Of a stretch of DNA of 64,000 nucleotides, positions 37,213-46,055 are shown piece by piece. Positions within the stretch are counted from its first letter, which is position 1; each line of letters opens with the position of its first letter. This stretch comes from Bacteroidota bacterium (GTDB taxonomy: Bacteria > Bacteroidota > Bacteroidia > B-17B0 > Aurantibacillaceae): assembly GCA_016702705.1 (NCBI GenBank), contig JADJDM010000002.1, forward strand, positions 434,001 through 498,000, given 5' to 3'. Made by a program: the position numbers and the translations under genes. The notes under the pieces were generated by a model. That model was not told the DNA's origin. It made no database searches and was given only the letters and a program-made list of their open reading frames with translations.

Positions 37213-37403
37213 CTGGTAACGTGCTACGGGCTTGCGCTGTGCGGCTACCAGAGCCTCAAAGGTTTTAAACCCACAAATGTTTAAACGAAGATAACACTTT
37301 CTAAAGCGGCGGCAAAACTTAAAATATGCGCTTTAGCGCAAGCCTTAATTTAGCCAAAGCCCTACCTCAAAACCCGCATGGCGCAATTGCCCGTTGTTAC
37401 CAG
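37213..37403. repeat. Structured element with nested inverted repeats (attC-like layout)
   Basis: Outer ends CTGGTAAC (37213-37220) and GTTACCAG (37396-37403) are exact complements. Next inside, ACGGGC (37226-37231) pairs with GCCCGT (37389-37394). Further in, GGCTTGCGCT (37229-37238) pairs with AGCGCAAGCC (37335-37344). The core is G+C-richer than its surroundings. It fills most of the 371-base gap 37104-37475. The GTAAC...GTTAC ends and nested stems recall integron attC sites or a palindromic mobile repeat. No integrase is in the window. Confidence 0.6.
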
Positions 37404-37475
37404 TTGTTTTTTCGTCCTCGACTCACTAAATGTGGCAATTACCTGCTTAACAAATTTATTTCTTACGTTCAATAG

Positions 37476-38240
37476 TTAATTTAAATAGCCTCTGTTTGCA
37501 GTTTTTTCTGGAGTCCAGCCCTTATATGAGCTAAACCATCCATGACCATATTTTAATTCTTGAAGGCTATTATCTTGTGGAAAGAATTTTTTAGATTCGT
37601 TTTTGTAATATTCATGGATGATGTTTCGATACGCCTCTAGAGATAGTTCATTTGATTTCAAAATTGATTTTTGAAGGAGTAAATAAAATTCTCCCAAACT
37701 CATTATACTTTCAGGTGTTGCTTCTTTTAAATATTGCATTTGTCTTGTTGGTGGTGGAGGACAAGAGCTATCTGAAAAAACGGCAAAAAATGATTTGTCG
37801 TGAAACACGCGATTAATCCAATAGTTATTTTGATTAATTGTATTCCCAATTCCTGCTTGATAAAATTTCGAAGTTGAATATGTTTCGGAAAACTTTTTGG
37901 CGTAAGGTATTCTTAAGGTGTCGGCGTCAACACCAGAAACATTTTCAATAGATTGAAGAACAATTGAACTAATCTCTTGTAAATTATCTAAATATTTTTC
38001 ATGGTGCATATTCAAAGTGTAAATTGTTTTAGTAAGGCCTTCGCTTTGAATTTTCAGTTCAACTGAGTCAAGAATTAGTTGAATAGAGTCTTTTGTGTTA
38101 ATTAATCTATTGTTTACTGATTCGATATTTACTTCCAGTTCCGCTAATTCCTGTTCATTTAGAACTTTAGGGGATTCATGTTGATTACAACTACTTATAA
38201 TTAGCGTTATAAAAAGAATATAAAATAGATTTTCTTTCAT
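37476..38240 (-). CDS. Orphan lipoprotein of unknown function
   Basis: A 254-residue protein with a lipobox IISSC (Cys 18) and an Asn/Gln/His start of the mature chain. Residues about 27-80 are predicted helical (charged heptad-like LAELEVNIESVNNRL and SIQLILDSVELKIQ), so a short coiled coil is likely. The remainder has no motif I recognise, apart from a PPPPTRQM turn. It is bounded on both sides by structured inverted-repeat elements (37213-37403 and 38253-38340), like a cassette. Function unknown. Confidence 0.6.
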   Translation of the reverse strand: MKENLFYILFITLIISSCNQHESPKVLNEQELAELEVNIESVNNRLINTKDSIQLILDSVELKIQSEGLTKTIYTLNMHHEKYLDNLQEISSIVLQSIENVSGVDADTLRIPYAKKFSETYSTSKFYQAGIGNTINQNNYWINRVFHDKSFFAVFSDSSCPPPPTRQMQYLKEATPESIMSLGEFYLLLQKSILKSNELSLEAYRNIIHEYYKNESKKFFPQDNSLQELKYGHGWFSSYKGWTPEKTANRGYLN

Positions 38241-38252
38241 GTTAAAATTATT

Positions 38253-38340
38253 GGTAACTTGTTTATACCCGCCATAAATTTGCGCTTATCTTGCTAATTT
38301 TGCAAGATTGCCGAATGTTTTTGGCGTATACCAAATATAC
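38253..38340. repeat. Second structured element upstream of the orphan lipoprotein
   Basis: It starts GGTAAC as the element at 37213 does, carries TATACCCGCCA pairing imperfectly with TGGCGTATA near its end, and holds a perfect 7-base stem ATCTTGC/GCAAGAT (38288-38294 with 38302-38308). A tract of nine C (38348-38356) follows immediately. A link to the other element is suggestive only. Confidence 0.4.
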
Positions 38341-38366
38341 CAAATATCCCCCCCCCTTCAAACAAA

Positions 38367-39158
38367 TCACCCCAAATAATTCCCATTCACCACTTTTGCA
38401 AACTCATCAAATATTAATGGATTAGCAGCCATAATTTCTCGGCCAAATAAATAATTTTCGCCAAAGCTAAAATCGGTGATTTTTCCGCCGGCTTCTTTTA
38501 CAATTATAATTCCTGCAGCTACATCCCATGAGTTGAGGTTAAATTCGAAAAAGGCATCTACTCGTCCGCAAGCTAAAAAACATAAGTCGGATGCAGCAGA
38601 ACCAATGCGCCTTACTCCATGCGTGTTACGCATAAAGTATTCTATGCTTTTAAGGCAAGGCTCCATGCGTGTAAAATTATTTACAGGGAAACCAGTTGCA
38701 ATTAATGTATCACTAAGCTTTGCACGTTTAGAAACCGAAATTTTATTTCCATTTAAATATGCCCCGCCGTTTTGGTAAGCGGAAAAGCATTCGTCGCCAC
38801 TTACTTCATAAACAACGCCTGCAAGTATTTCTCCGTTTAATTCTAAACCAATACTTACAGCATAGCAATGTATACCATGCACAAAATTGGTTGTGCCATC
38901 CAATGGGTCAATAATCCAATTGTATTGTTTTTTTGTGGTATTGGTGTTTTCTTCTGTAATAAAGCCAATTTCGGGGAACTTAGCAATAAGATAATCAACA
39001 ATAATTTTCTCGGCAGTTTTATCTACATAACTTACTAAGTCGTTTTGTGCTTTTACTTCCACCACATCGTAGGAGAATTTTTTACGTTCTTCTCTAATAA
39101 ATTGCCCCGCTGTTTTAGCTGCAACTATTGCTTCTTGGGTAAGTACTTGTAAGTCCAT
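38367..39158 (-). CDS. Inositol-1-monophosphatase family protein
   Basis: A 263-residue Mg-dependent phosphatase. Both family motifs are present: IDPLDGTTNFVHGI (metal-binding DPLDGT) and WDVAAGIIIVKEAGG at the C-terminal side. GFITEEN supplies the upstream metal Glu. Members dephosphorylate inositol phosphate, histidinol phosphate or related sugars. The substrate here is not determined, so SuhB-like is a loose description. Its ATG overlaps the stop of the LhgO gene by one base, so the two are translationally coupled. Confidence 0.9.
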   Translation of the reverse strand: MDLQVLTQEAIVAAKTAGQFIREERKKFSYDVVEVKAQNDLVSYVDKTAEKIIVDYLIAKFPEIGFITEENTNTTKKQYNWIIDPLDGTTNFVHGIHCYAVSIGLELNGEILAGVVYEVSGDECFSAYQNGGAYLNGNKISVSKRAKLSDTLIATGFPVNNFTRMEPCLKSIEYFMRNTHGVRRIGSAASDLCFLACGRVDAFFEFNLNSWDVAAGIIIVKEAGGKITDFSFGENYLFGREIMAANPLIFDEFAKVVNGNYLG

Positions 39159-40375
39159 TAAAAATGAAAGTATTGGCTCGCCATTTTTTCAATCTCACTA
39201 CCATAAGCTAAAGAAGCTGTTGCAGCAGGTGATGGAGCATTTAAAACGTGAATTGCATTTCCATGGTATTCGATTTTAAAATCATCTAACATATCGCCTT
39301 GCGGCCCCAATGCCATTGCATGCATACTTGAACGGTGACTAACAATAATATCATCCATTTCTAATGTTGGAATTAATTTTTGTAAACGCTTTAAGAAAAA
39401 GGCTTTTGAAAATGCCCCGCGGTATTCGTCTAATCCAAATTTCCAGTGTTTACCAAAAAATTTCCAAGTACCGCCAAAGGTAAATGCATCCCAAGTATCT
39501 TTTGCACTAAAGGAAGTTCTCTTGTATCCTTCGCGCTTAAATACAAATACTGCATTTGGTCCGCACTCAACACCACCGTGTATCATACGTGTAAAATGCA
39601 CACCTAAAAACGGGAATTTAGCATTGGGAACAGGGTAAATTAGGTTTTTAACCTTACTAATTCCTTTTTCTGTTAAATCATAATAATCGCCTCTAAAACC
39701 TACAATGGCAGCATCACTTTTTTGACCTTCTTTTTTTGCAATTCTATCACTTTGCAAACCTGCGCAGGTAACAATGTATTTTGCATTAAAACGATGGTTT
39801 TCGGTAATTACTGTTGTATAACCATCATGCTTTTCAAAGTCAATAACCTTTTCACCAGTCATTACTTTGCTATTGAATTTTTCTTCAATCAATTTCACAT
39901 AAGTCCTCGCAACATCAGGATAATCAATAATACCGCAGCAAGGAACCCAAATGCCTGAAATGCCTTCGCAAGCAGGTTCAATTTCCTTTATTTTTTTCGA
40001 ATCAATGATTTCAATTCCTTCAACACCATTTGCTTGGCCGTTACTAAACACCTTGTTCATGTGAGCAAGTTCGCTTTCTTCGGTAGCAACAATGATTTTT
40101 CCGCAGATATCGTGTTTAATTTTGTGTTCTTTTGCAAATTCAACCAATTCTCTGCGACCACTTACACAATGAATAGCTTTGTAAGAACCTGGTTTGTAAT
40201 AAATACCTGAGTGTATTACACCCGAATTATGCCCCGTTTGGTGAGCCGCAACTTCCTTTTCTTTTTCAAGAACCAGGATTTTTTTATCGGGGTATCGGCA
40301 ATTTATTTTGTATGCAGAGGCCAAACCTACAATTCCGCCTCCAACAACTATAATATCATACTGCGTTTCTGACAT
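39158..40375 (-). CDS. lhgO: L-2-hydroxyglutarate oxidase
   Basis: A 405-residue FAD-dependent enzyme oxidising L-2-hydroxyglutarate to 2-oxoglutarate. It begins with the dinucleotide motif VVGGGIVGLASA, then AAHQTGHNSGVIHSGIYYKPGSYKA, an LhgO hallmark, and later GGVECGPNAVF and SHRSSMHAMALGP. The start at 40375 (MSETQYD) is preferred over a longer frame to 40429, because the longer one would run through the shared promoter palindrome at 40388-40403. It is coupled to the phosphatase gene downstream. Confidence 0.92.
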   Translation of the reverse strand: MSETQYDIIVVGGGIVGLASAYKINCRYPDKKILVLEKEKEVAAHQTGHNSGVIHSGIYYKPGSYKAIHCVSGRRELVEFAKEHKIKHDICGKIIVATEESELAHMNKVFSNGQANGVEGIEIIDSKKIKEIEPACEGISGIWVPCCGIIDYPDVARTYVKLIEEKFNSKVMTGEKVIDFEKHDGYTTVITENHRFNAKYIVTCAGLQSDRIAKKEGQKSDAAIVGFRGDYYDLTEKGISKVKNLIYPVPNAKFPFLGVHFTRMIHGGVECGPNAVFVFKREGYKRTSFSAKDTWDAFTFGGTWKFFGKHWKFGLDEYRGAFSKAFFLKRLQKLIPTLEMDDIIVSHRSSMHAMALGPQGDMLDDFKIEYHGNAIHVLNAPSPAATASLAYGSEIEKMASQYFHF

Positions 40376-40387
40376 AAGAAAAGAATT

Positions 40388-40403
40388 ATCTTTGCAAAGA
40401 TAG
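40388..40403. promoter_or_regulatory. Symmetric divergent promoter (16-base palindrome of two -7 elements)
   Basis: TATCTTTGCAAAGATA is perfectly self-complementary and reads TATCTTTG (TAnnTTTG) in both directions. The lhgO start lies 21 bases away on one side and the PagL-like start 22 bases away on the other. The two -7 elements abut, so transcription in the two directions should be mutually exclusive. It may also bind a regulator. Confidence 0.65.
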
Positions 40404-40417
40404 CCTTTTGACTGTAA

Positions 40418-41472
40418 ATGAGAAGACACAACTTATTAATACTTGTTTGTTTATTTGCTACTGCAAATTTGTTTTCGCAGCCTAATAATCCGTACACCGA
40501 TTATTTAAAGGCGCAGGCTCATTTTGGCTTTATAATGCAACATCGTAATTCGGTTGGGCATTTAGTAAAGGGGCATATTGTGGGTGCTGAATTAGATTGG
40601 GCATTTCCTACCAAGGGAAATAAACTATGGCACAAAGAAAATAATTTTCCAGAAGCAGGATTGGCTTTGCACGTTTATAATTTGGCCAACAACGAGCAAT
40701 TAGGACAAATAATTGCCCTTGCCCCGTATTATGATATTCCGCTTAATGAAAAGGAAAAGCGTTCTCGATTATATATGCGTGTTAGCTTGGGAGCTTCTTA
40801 TTCCGATAAAAAATTTGATCCTATCGATAATCATAAAAACAATATGGTTAGTACTTCTATTAATGGCTTTGTAAATTTTAAGTGGCATTATCGTTTTAAT
40901 TTATCCGAGAAACTAAGATTAGATGCAGGTTTTAACTTTGCTCACATTTCGAATGGAAAATTTAAAGCTCCTAATTTGGGTGAAAAAGTAAAAATGAACT
41001 GTATGGTATAGCAGCAATAGGTTTTAACGAAACAGAGCCTGCAGGCGGACCGAAATTTTTAGCACAATCTTATACTTTAGGATATTATCGAAATGTTAGA
41101 AATACACATAAATTTGGAGGCGGATTGGATGTGTTTTATTGCCAATCTGTTATACAAGATGTGTTTGATGCAGATAGTGTAAGGTATGATGACAAAAGTA
41201 AATATATTCAAATCGGGGCAAGAGCAAGTTATTCTTACAATATTGGAAAGTTGTCGTTGCCGGTAGAGTTTGGCTATTATTTAAGAAACATATATAAGGT
41301 AGATGGTAGTTTTTATCACCGAATTGGTGTACGTTATTATACAAACAATAATATTATCCTAACTTTTGCGTTGAAGACGCACTGGGCAGTTGCTCATTAT
41401 TTTGAGTACGGTGTTGGTTATCGATTGCCTGTAGGAAAAAGACAAGACGCAAAACCGAGCGTATGGCAATAA
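40418..41472 (+). pseudogene. PagL-like acyloxyacyl hydrolase / lipid A 3-O-deacylase (one frameshift)
   Basis: An outer-membrane barrel enzyme that removes an acyl chain from lipid A. A signal peptide ending NLFSQ is followed by barrel strands. The catalytic-type motif FAHISNGKFKAPNLG has the H-x-S-N-G arrangement of PagL. One A missing in the run at 40990-40994 splits the gene. Restoring it reads GEKVKNELYGIAAIGFNE and continues to the stop at 41472, giving about 351 residues as in Bacteroidota acyloxyacyl hydrolases. The last strand ends YGVGYRLPVGK. Probably intact in the cell. Confidence 0.82.
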
Positions 41473-41516
41473 TGGCTTGTTTTTTGTTAAAGGAATTTAA
41501 AATTAAAGAAAATAGA

Positions 41517-42809
41517 GTGAAAAAAGTAATTCATGTTTTATTATTTCTTGTTGCATTTAATTCAGTTTTTGGACAGGATGATTATGTGAAGGATAATTTT
41601 ATTCGCTACAAGGATTGGATTTATCGTCCAAATATTAAAACAGTTGAGTTGCGCGAAACCTCTTTTGAACTAGCGGCACCTTTAATCGAACTTGGGAGCA
41701 CGCAGCAATTAGTATTAAGTTTTGATGATTTAGATGGTGGCTATGAAAATTATAGCTACACATTAATTCATTGCGATGCTAGTTGGAATCCTTCCGATTT
41801 GGTTATGAATGAATACTTAGGTGGCTTTTTTGAAGATAATATTTCAAATTACACTTACTCGGTAAATACTTTACAAAAGTACACGCATTACAAAGTTACT
41901 TTCCCTAACAACAATATGCATGTTACCAAGCCTGGAAATTACATTGTATTTGTTTATGAAAACAGTGAGAAAGAAAAGCCTGTTTTAACAAAACGTTTTA
42001 TGGTGTATCAAAATTTGGTAAACATTGTAGGTAATGTGCATCAAGCTGCTAGTGCAGAGGAATATTTTAATAAGCATGAAGTTGATTTTTCGGTTTTCTA
42101 TTCTAATTACACCATTACCAATCCATTTCAAGATTTAAAAATTGTGGTAACTCAAAACAATCGTTGGGATAATGCCATTACCAATTTGGTTCCTATGTTT
42201 ACCAAACAAAACGAATTAACTTTTGATTACGATGATGGCTCTAATTGTTTTAATGGAGGGAATGAGTTTAGGATTTTCGATAATAAGAGTTTAAAATTTC
42301 TTACCACTTTTGTTTCTAAAAATTATAAAGATTCGTTAAGCCAAAACCACACGCTAGTTGTTCCTGATGAAAACAAACATTTTAAACGTTACATGTTTTA
42401 TCCAGATATTAACGGAGAGTTTTACATTCGAAATACAGAGATGGAAAATAATGATAACGAATCTGATTATGCTTGGGTGCATTTTTTCATTCCTTATGAT
42501 ACACCATTGGGTGAAGGTAGCTTTCATGTTACAGGAAAGTTTTGCGATTGGAAAACGGATAAAACAAATAAGTTGGTTTATAATGCCCGTAAAATGGGTT
42601 ATGAAGCCGAATTGTTTTTAAAGCAAGGTTATTATAATTACCAATACGTTTACATAAAGGATGGTAAAGCACAAGCTGATGAAACCATGCTTGAAGGTAA
42701 TCACTGGGAAACAGAAAATGATTATACCATTTATGTTTATCACCGTAAAATTGGTACTTATTATGACCAATTAGTTGGTATTAAGAAGCTGAATTCTATC
42801 AGAAAATAG
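41517..42809 (+). CDS. Type IX secretion system plug protein (DUF5103)
   Basis: A roughly 430-residue protein of the DUF5103/T9SS plug family, which closes the periplasmic side of the SprA translocon. GTG at 41517 gives a clean signal peptide (KKVIHVLLFLVAFNSVFGQ). The longer ATG frame from 41463 would place 18 odd residues before it and overlap the PagL gene. Family marks are YRPNIKTVELR, LILxFDDLDGGYENYSYTLIHCDASWNPS, YLGGFFEDNI, and a late VTGKFCDWKTD followed by YNYQYV. It fits with other T9SS parts in the window. Confidence 0.85.
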   Translation: MKKVIHVLLFLVAFNSVFGQDDYVKDNFIRYKDWIYRPNIKTVELRETSFELAAPLIELGSTQQLVLSFDDLDGGYENYSYTLIHCDASWNPSDLVMNEYLGGFFEDNISNYTYSVNTLQKYTHYKVTFPNNNMHVTKPGNYIVFVYENSEKEKPVLTKRFMVYQNLVNIVGNVHQAASAEEYFNKHEVDFSVFYSNYTITNPFQDLKIVVTQNNRWDNAITNLVPMFTKQNELTFDYDDGSNCFNGGNEFRIFDNKSLKFLTTFVSKNYKDSLSQNHTLVVPDENKHFKRYMFYPDINGEFYIRNTEMENNDNESDYAWVHFFIPYDTPLGEGSFHVTGKFCDWKTDKTNKLVYNARKMGYEAELFLKQGYYNYQYVYIKDGKAQADETMLEGNHWETENDYTIYVYHRKIGTYYDQLVGIKKLNSIRK

Positions 42810-42855
42810 ACGTACTTCTGTTTTAAATTCATAATCCTTAATTCCAAAATTCTCC

Positions 42856-42863
42856 TATCTTTG
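42856..42863 (+). promoter_or_regulatory. -7 promoter element abutting the gene at 42868
   Basis: TATCTTTG matches TAnnTTTG. The GTG start codon begins only five bases after it, so transcription would start at or inside the start codon. Confidence 0.5.
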
Positions 42864-42867
42864 TAAG

Positions 42868-43422
42868 GTGAGCAGAGATAATTATTCTATACTTATTAAT
42901 AAAAAAACAGACACTTCTAAATTGCAGAAGGGTTTGTGGATAGTTGTTATTAATGCTGCTCGAATTCCACCACACATTGGTTTGCTTTTTAATGGTTCGT
43001 ATTCTTCTCTAAATATTAAAGGTGTAGAAAAGGATATTGATTTTGCTGTGCTTTTGAGAACCATAGAAATGCAAGGTATAAAAACAGTTTTTGTTAAACT
43101 TACTAATCACCCTGTTTTTAGTATCGATTTTTTGCGAGAACATTTTTTGCATGAAGTAGAGAAGTATGAAAAAGTAAGTGCAGAAAACACTTGTTTTAAA
43201 CCCGTACGAACTTTCTTTCAGGAGAATTATGTTTTATGGAATAATGAATTAGATTTTCTTTACCAATTGTTCCCTGCTTTGTATGCAAACAATATGATTG
43301 ATTATGCAATGGGATTAAATATTGCGGAGCTGTTAGAAGATGATGCATTTGTTTTGAAAGCATATTCTAATAAAGAGATTGAAGATAAGTTAAACGAAAT
43401 TAAACGCCTACAACTAAACTAA
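42868..43422 (+). CDS. Conserved-type protein of unknown function
   Basis: A 184-residue soluble protein beginning at a GTG. A TATCTTTG -7 element five bases upstream implies a leaderless or near-leaderless message. The sequence has a KGLWIVVINAARIPPHIGLLF segment, then GIKTVFVKLTNHPVF and helical C-terminus (EIEDKLNEIKRLQ). No known domain was recognised. Its stop overlaps the next start (TAATG), so it is coupled to the GNAT acetyltransferase, suggesting a shared role. Confidence 0.6.
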   Translation: MSRDNYSILINKKTDTSKLQKGLWIVVINAARIPPHIGLLFNGSYSSLNIKGVEKDIDFAVLLRTIEMQGIKTVFVKLTNHPVFSIDFLREHFLHEVEKYEKVSAENTCFKPVRTFFQENYVLWNNELDFLYQLFPALYANNMIDYAMGLNIAELLEDDAFVLKAYSNKEIEDKLNEIKRLQLN

Positions 43423-43946
43423 TGATAAACCTACAAGGCACATTAACTTATTTAAGAGCTCCCGAGCAATCGGATTTGGAGCAAATGTACCTGTGGGAAA
43501 ATGATACAACCGTGTGGAAGGTTAGTAATACATTAGTTCCTTTTTCTAGATTTGTGTTGGAGCAATATTTATTAAATGCTCATTTAGATATTTTTATTAA
43601 TAAACAAATCAGATTGTTTATTTGTGACAAACAAGATAATCCGATTGGTTCTGTTGATTTGTTTGATTACGAACCATTACATCACCGTGCAGGCCTTGGA
43701 ATTGTAATTGCCGAACCATTCAGAAACAAAGGTTTTGCAGATGATGCATTAAAAACATTATTAACGTATTGTGAAGAGGTGTTAATGGTAAAGCAAGTGT
43801 ATTGCAACATCGGGGCAAGTAATGAAGCAAGTATTAAGTTGTTTGAGAATAACGGTTTTGCGAGAGTAGGTTTAAAAAAAGCGTGGAACAAAATTGCTCA
43901 AAATAAGTTTGAAGATGAATGGTTATTACAACGAATTAATAAATAG
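43422..43946 (+). CDS. GNAT family N-acetyltransferase (RimJ/RimL-like)
   Basis: A 174-residue acetyltransferase. The start YLRAPEQSDLEQMYLWENDTTVW is typical of the RimJ/RimL/SpeG type. The acetyl-CoA loop is AGLGIVIAEPFRNKGFADDAL (the R/Q-x-x-G-x-G/A pattern as RNKGFA), and NIGASNEASIKLFENNGF follows as the C-terminal GNAT motif B. The substrate could be a protein N-terminus or a polyamine. It is translationally coupled to the gene upstream, and the cytochrome gene starts six bases downstream. Confidence 0.88.
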   Translation: MINLQGTLTYLRAPEQSDLEQMYLWENDTTVWKVSNTLVPFSRFVLEQYLLNAHLDIFINKQIRLFICDKQDNPIGSVDLFDYEPLHHRAGLGIVIAEPFRNKGFADDALKTLLTYCEEVLMVKQVYCNIGASNEASIKLFENNGFARVGLKKAWNKIAQNKFEDEWLLQRINK

Positions 43947-43951
43947 TTCGC

Positions 43952-46054
43952 TTGAAAAAAACAATTTACATAGTTCTCGCTTTTTGTTTAGCAATTTATG
44001 TGTTCATTAATTGTTCGGGCGAACCTAAGCCTGTAACTAATACTGTTGAGGTAAAAGATACACTCGTTTATTTAAATCATTCGGATACTGCAAAATATGT
44101 TGGCATGCAAAAATGTATGCTTTGTCATCAAGATAAGCATAGCACTTTTGTAAATACCGGAATGGGAAAATCATTTGAGCATGCCAACAAAACCAAGTCG
44201 GCAGCTGATTTTGCACATGCAATGATTTACGATAAGTTTTCTGATTTTTATTACAAAGCTTTTTGGGATAAAGACTCCATGAAAATCATGGAGTTTAGAT
44301 TAGATAAAAAAGACACTGTTTACAAACGTATTGAAACCGTTAATTACATTATTGGTTCGGGACAACATACTAATTCGCACATGCAAAGTGTAAATGGTTA
44401 TTTTAACCAAATGCCGATGACGTATTACACACAGCTGGGTAAATGGGATTTACCACCAGGTTTTGAAAATGGTGTTAATACACGTTTTAGTAGAAAGATA
44501 GGATTAGAGTGTATGAGTTGCCACAATTCATATCCTGATTTTGTTGAGGGCTCAGAAAATAAATACAATGCTGTTCCCGAAGGTATAACATGCGAACGTT
44601 GCCACGGGCCAGGGAGCATACACGTTGCAGAGCGCTCCAAAGGAACAAAAGTAGATACCGCAAAATTTATTGATTACACTATTGTAAATCCTGCCAAACT
44701 AAGTATTGATGCGCAGTTTGATATTTGTCAGCGCTGTCATTTGCAAGGCAATACTATTGTAAAAGAAGGGAAATCTTTTTACGATTTTAAACCTGGTATG
44801 AAATTAAGCGAGCACATGTCGGTTTTCCTTCCTAAATATAAAAATGCAGATGATGAATTTATCATGGCATCGCATGCAGATAGGTTAAAGCAAAGTCAAT
44901 GTTTTATTGTGTCATTAGATAAGGCACGAAATAATAAACATATTTTACAAGAACTCAAGCCATACAAAAATGCAATGACTTGTGTTACCTGCCACAACCC
45001 ACATTTGAGCGTAAAGGAAACAAATAAAAATGTTTACAATGATGCGTGTAATAAATGTCATGGAGAAAATAAAAAATCAAAATTGCTTTGTAGCGAAAAA
45101 ACTGTTCTTGCAAAAACAACAACAATTGATGGTTTAGTTAAGCAAAACAAAACAGACCAATCTAAAATCCTAAATCTAAAATCTGAAATTAACTGCGTAG
45201 GTTGTCACATGCCCCGCTCTGGTTCTATTGATATTCCTCATGTTACGGTGCATGATCATTATATTCGTAAGCCAATAAATAAAAAGGAGAAAGATAAAAT
45301 AAAAGAATTTATTGGTTTGTATGCTGTAAACGAAAAAAATCCAGATGCATTAACAAAAGCAAGAGCATACATTAATCAGTACGAAAAGTTTGAGCAGAAA
45401 ACGTATTATTTGGATTCTGCAAGATTACTTTTAAAAGATAATACAACCGAATTATTATCTAAAAACATAGAAGCTTTAGTGCAATTATATTTCTTAGAAA
45501 ACAATTACACGAAAGTTGTTTTTTATGCAAACAAGCTTGGCCAAAATGTATTACTGCAACAACGCTTAATTAAAAAATCTTTCAGTAATGATAATGCTTG
45601 GACCTGCTATCGAATTGGTGAATCATATGTGAATTTAAATCAGCCACAGATTGCATTAACCTTTTACCAAAAGGCAAATGAACTTGCCCCTTTTTCACCC
45701 GATTTTAAAGATAAGCTAGCAGGTTGCTGCGCTACCTTGGGTGATTTCGCGAGTGCCGAAAAGTACTATAAAGAAGCTCTAAATGAGAATCCAAAATTTG
45801 TAAATGCATTAACCAATTATGGTTACTTATGTATTAGTACAAATAGAGTAGGAGAGGCTGAACAATTGTATAATCGTGCTTTAAAACTCGACCCTGATTA
45901 TGAACCTTTATTAATGAATATGGCTGGCTTACTTAATTACAAAGGCGATACAAAGAGCGCGAAAATAATTCTTGAAAAGATTCTAAAGAAAAACCCGAAG
46001 AATTTTCAGGTGAAGCAAATATTGATGCAGTTGAATAGTGTGGTTAAGCACTAG
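43952..46054 (+). CDS. Multiheme c-type cytochrome with C-terminal TPR repeats
   Basis: A 700-residue exported lipoprotein-type protein (signal then FINC at residue 21). Seven CxxCH heme sites are visible: CMLCH (55-59), CMSCH, CERCH, CQRCH, CVTCH, CNKCH and CVGCH, spread over the first 430 residues. Typical decoration includes ITCERCHGPGSIHV and MTCVTCHNPHLS, as in cytochrome c554-like/doubled-CXXCH proteins. The last 180 residues contain TPR units (AWTCYRIGESYVNLNQPQIALTFYQKA, and two more). The start codon is TTG, six bases after the GNAT stop. It probably transfers electrons in a complex held by the TPR part. Confidence 0.88.
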   Translation: MKKTIYIVLAFCLAIYVFINCSGEPKPVTNTVEVKDTLVYLNHSDTAKYVGMQKCMLCHQDKHSTFVNTGMGKSFEHANKTKSAADFAHAMIYDKFSDFYYKAFWDKDSMKIMEFRLDKKDTVYKRIETVNYIIGSGQHTNSHMQSVNGYFNQMPMTYYTQLGKWDLPPGFENGVNTRFSRKIGLECMSCHNSYPDFVEGSENKYNAVPEGITCERCHGPGSIHVAERSKGTKVDTAKFIDYTIVNPAKLSIDAQFDICQRCHLQGNTIVKEGKSFYDFKPGMKLSEHMSVFLPKYKNADDEFIMASHADRLKQSQCFIVSLDKARNNKHILQELKPYKNAMTCVTCHNPHLSVKETNKNVYNDACNKCHGENKKSKLLCSEKTVLAKTTTIDGLVKQNKTDQSKILNLKSEINCVGCHMPRSGSIDIPHVTVHDHYIRKPINKKEKDKIKEFIGLYAVNEKNPDALTKARAYINQYEKFEQKTYYLDSARLLLKDNTTELLSKNIEALVQLYFLENNYTKVVFYANKLGQNVLLQQRLIKKSFSNDNAWTCYRIGESYVNLNQPQIALTFYQKANELAPFSPDFKDKLAGCCATLGDFASAEKYYKEALNENPKFVNALTNYGYLCISTNRVGEAEQLYNRALKLDPDYEPLLMNMAGLLNYKGDTKSAKIILEKILKKNPKNFQVKQILMQLNSVVKH

Positions 46055-46055
46055 C

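Noticed and set aside
38367..39158. Assignment as SuhB acting in rRNA antitermination
   Set aside because: Only the general inositol monophosphatase motifs are visible. They do not distinguish SuhB from other phosphatases of the family.
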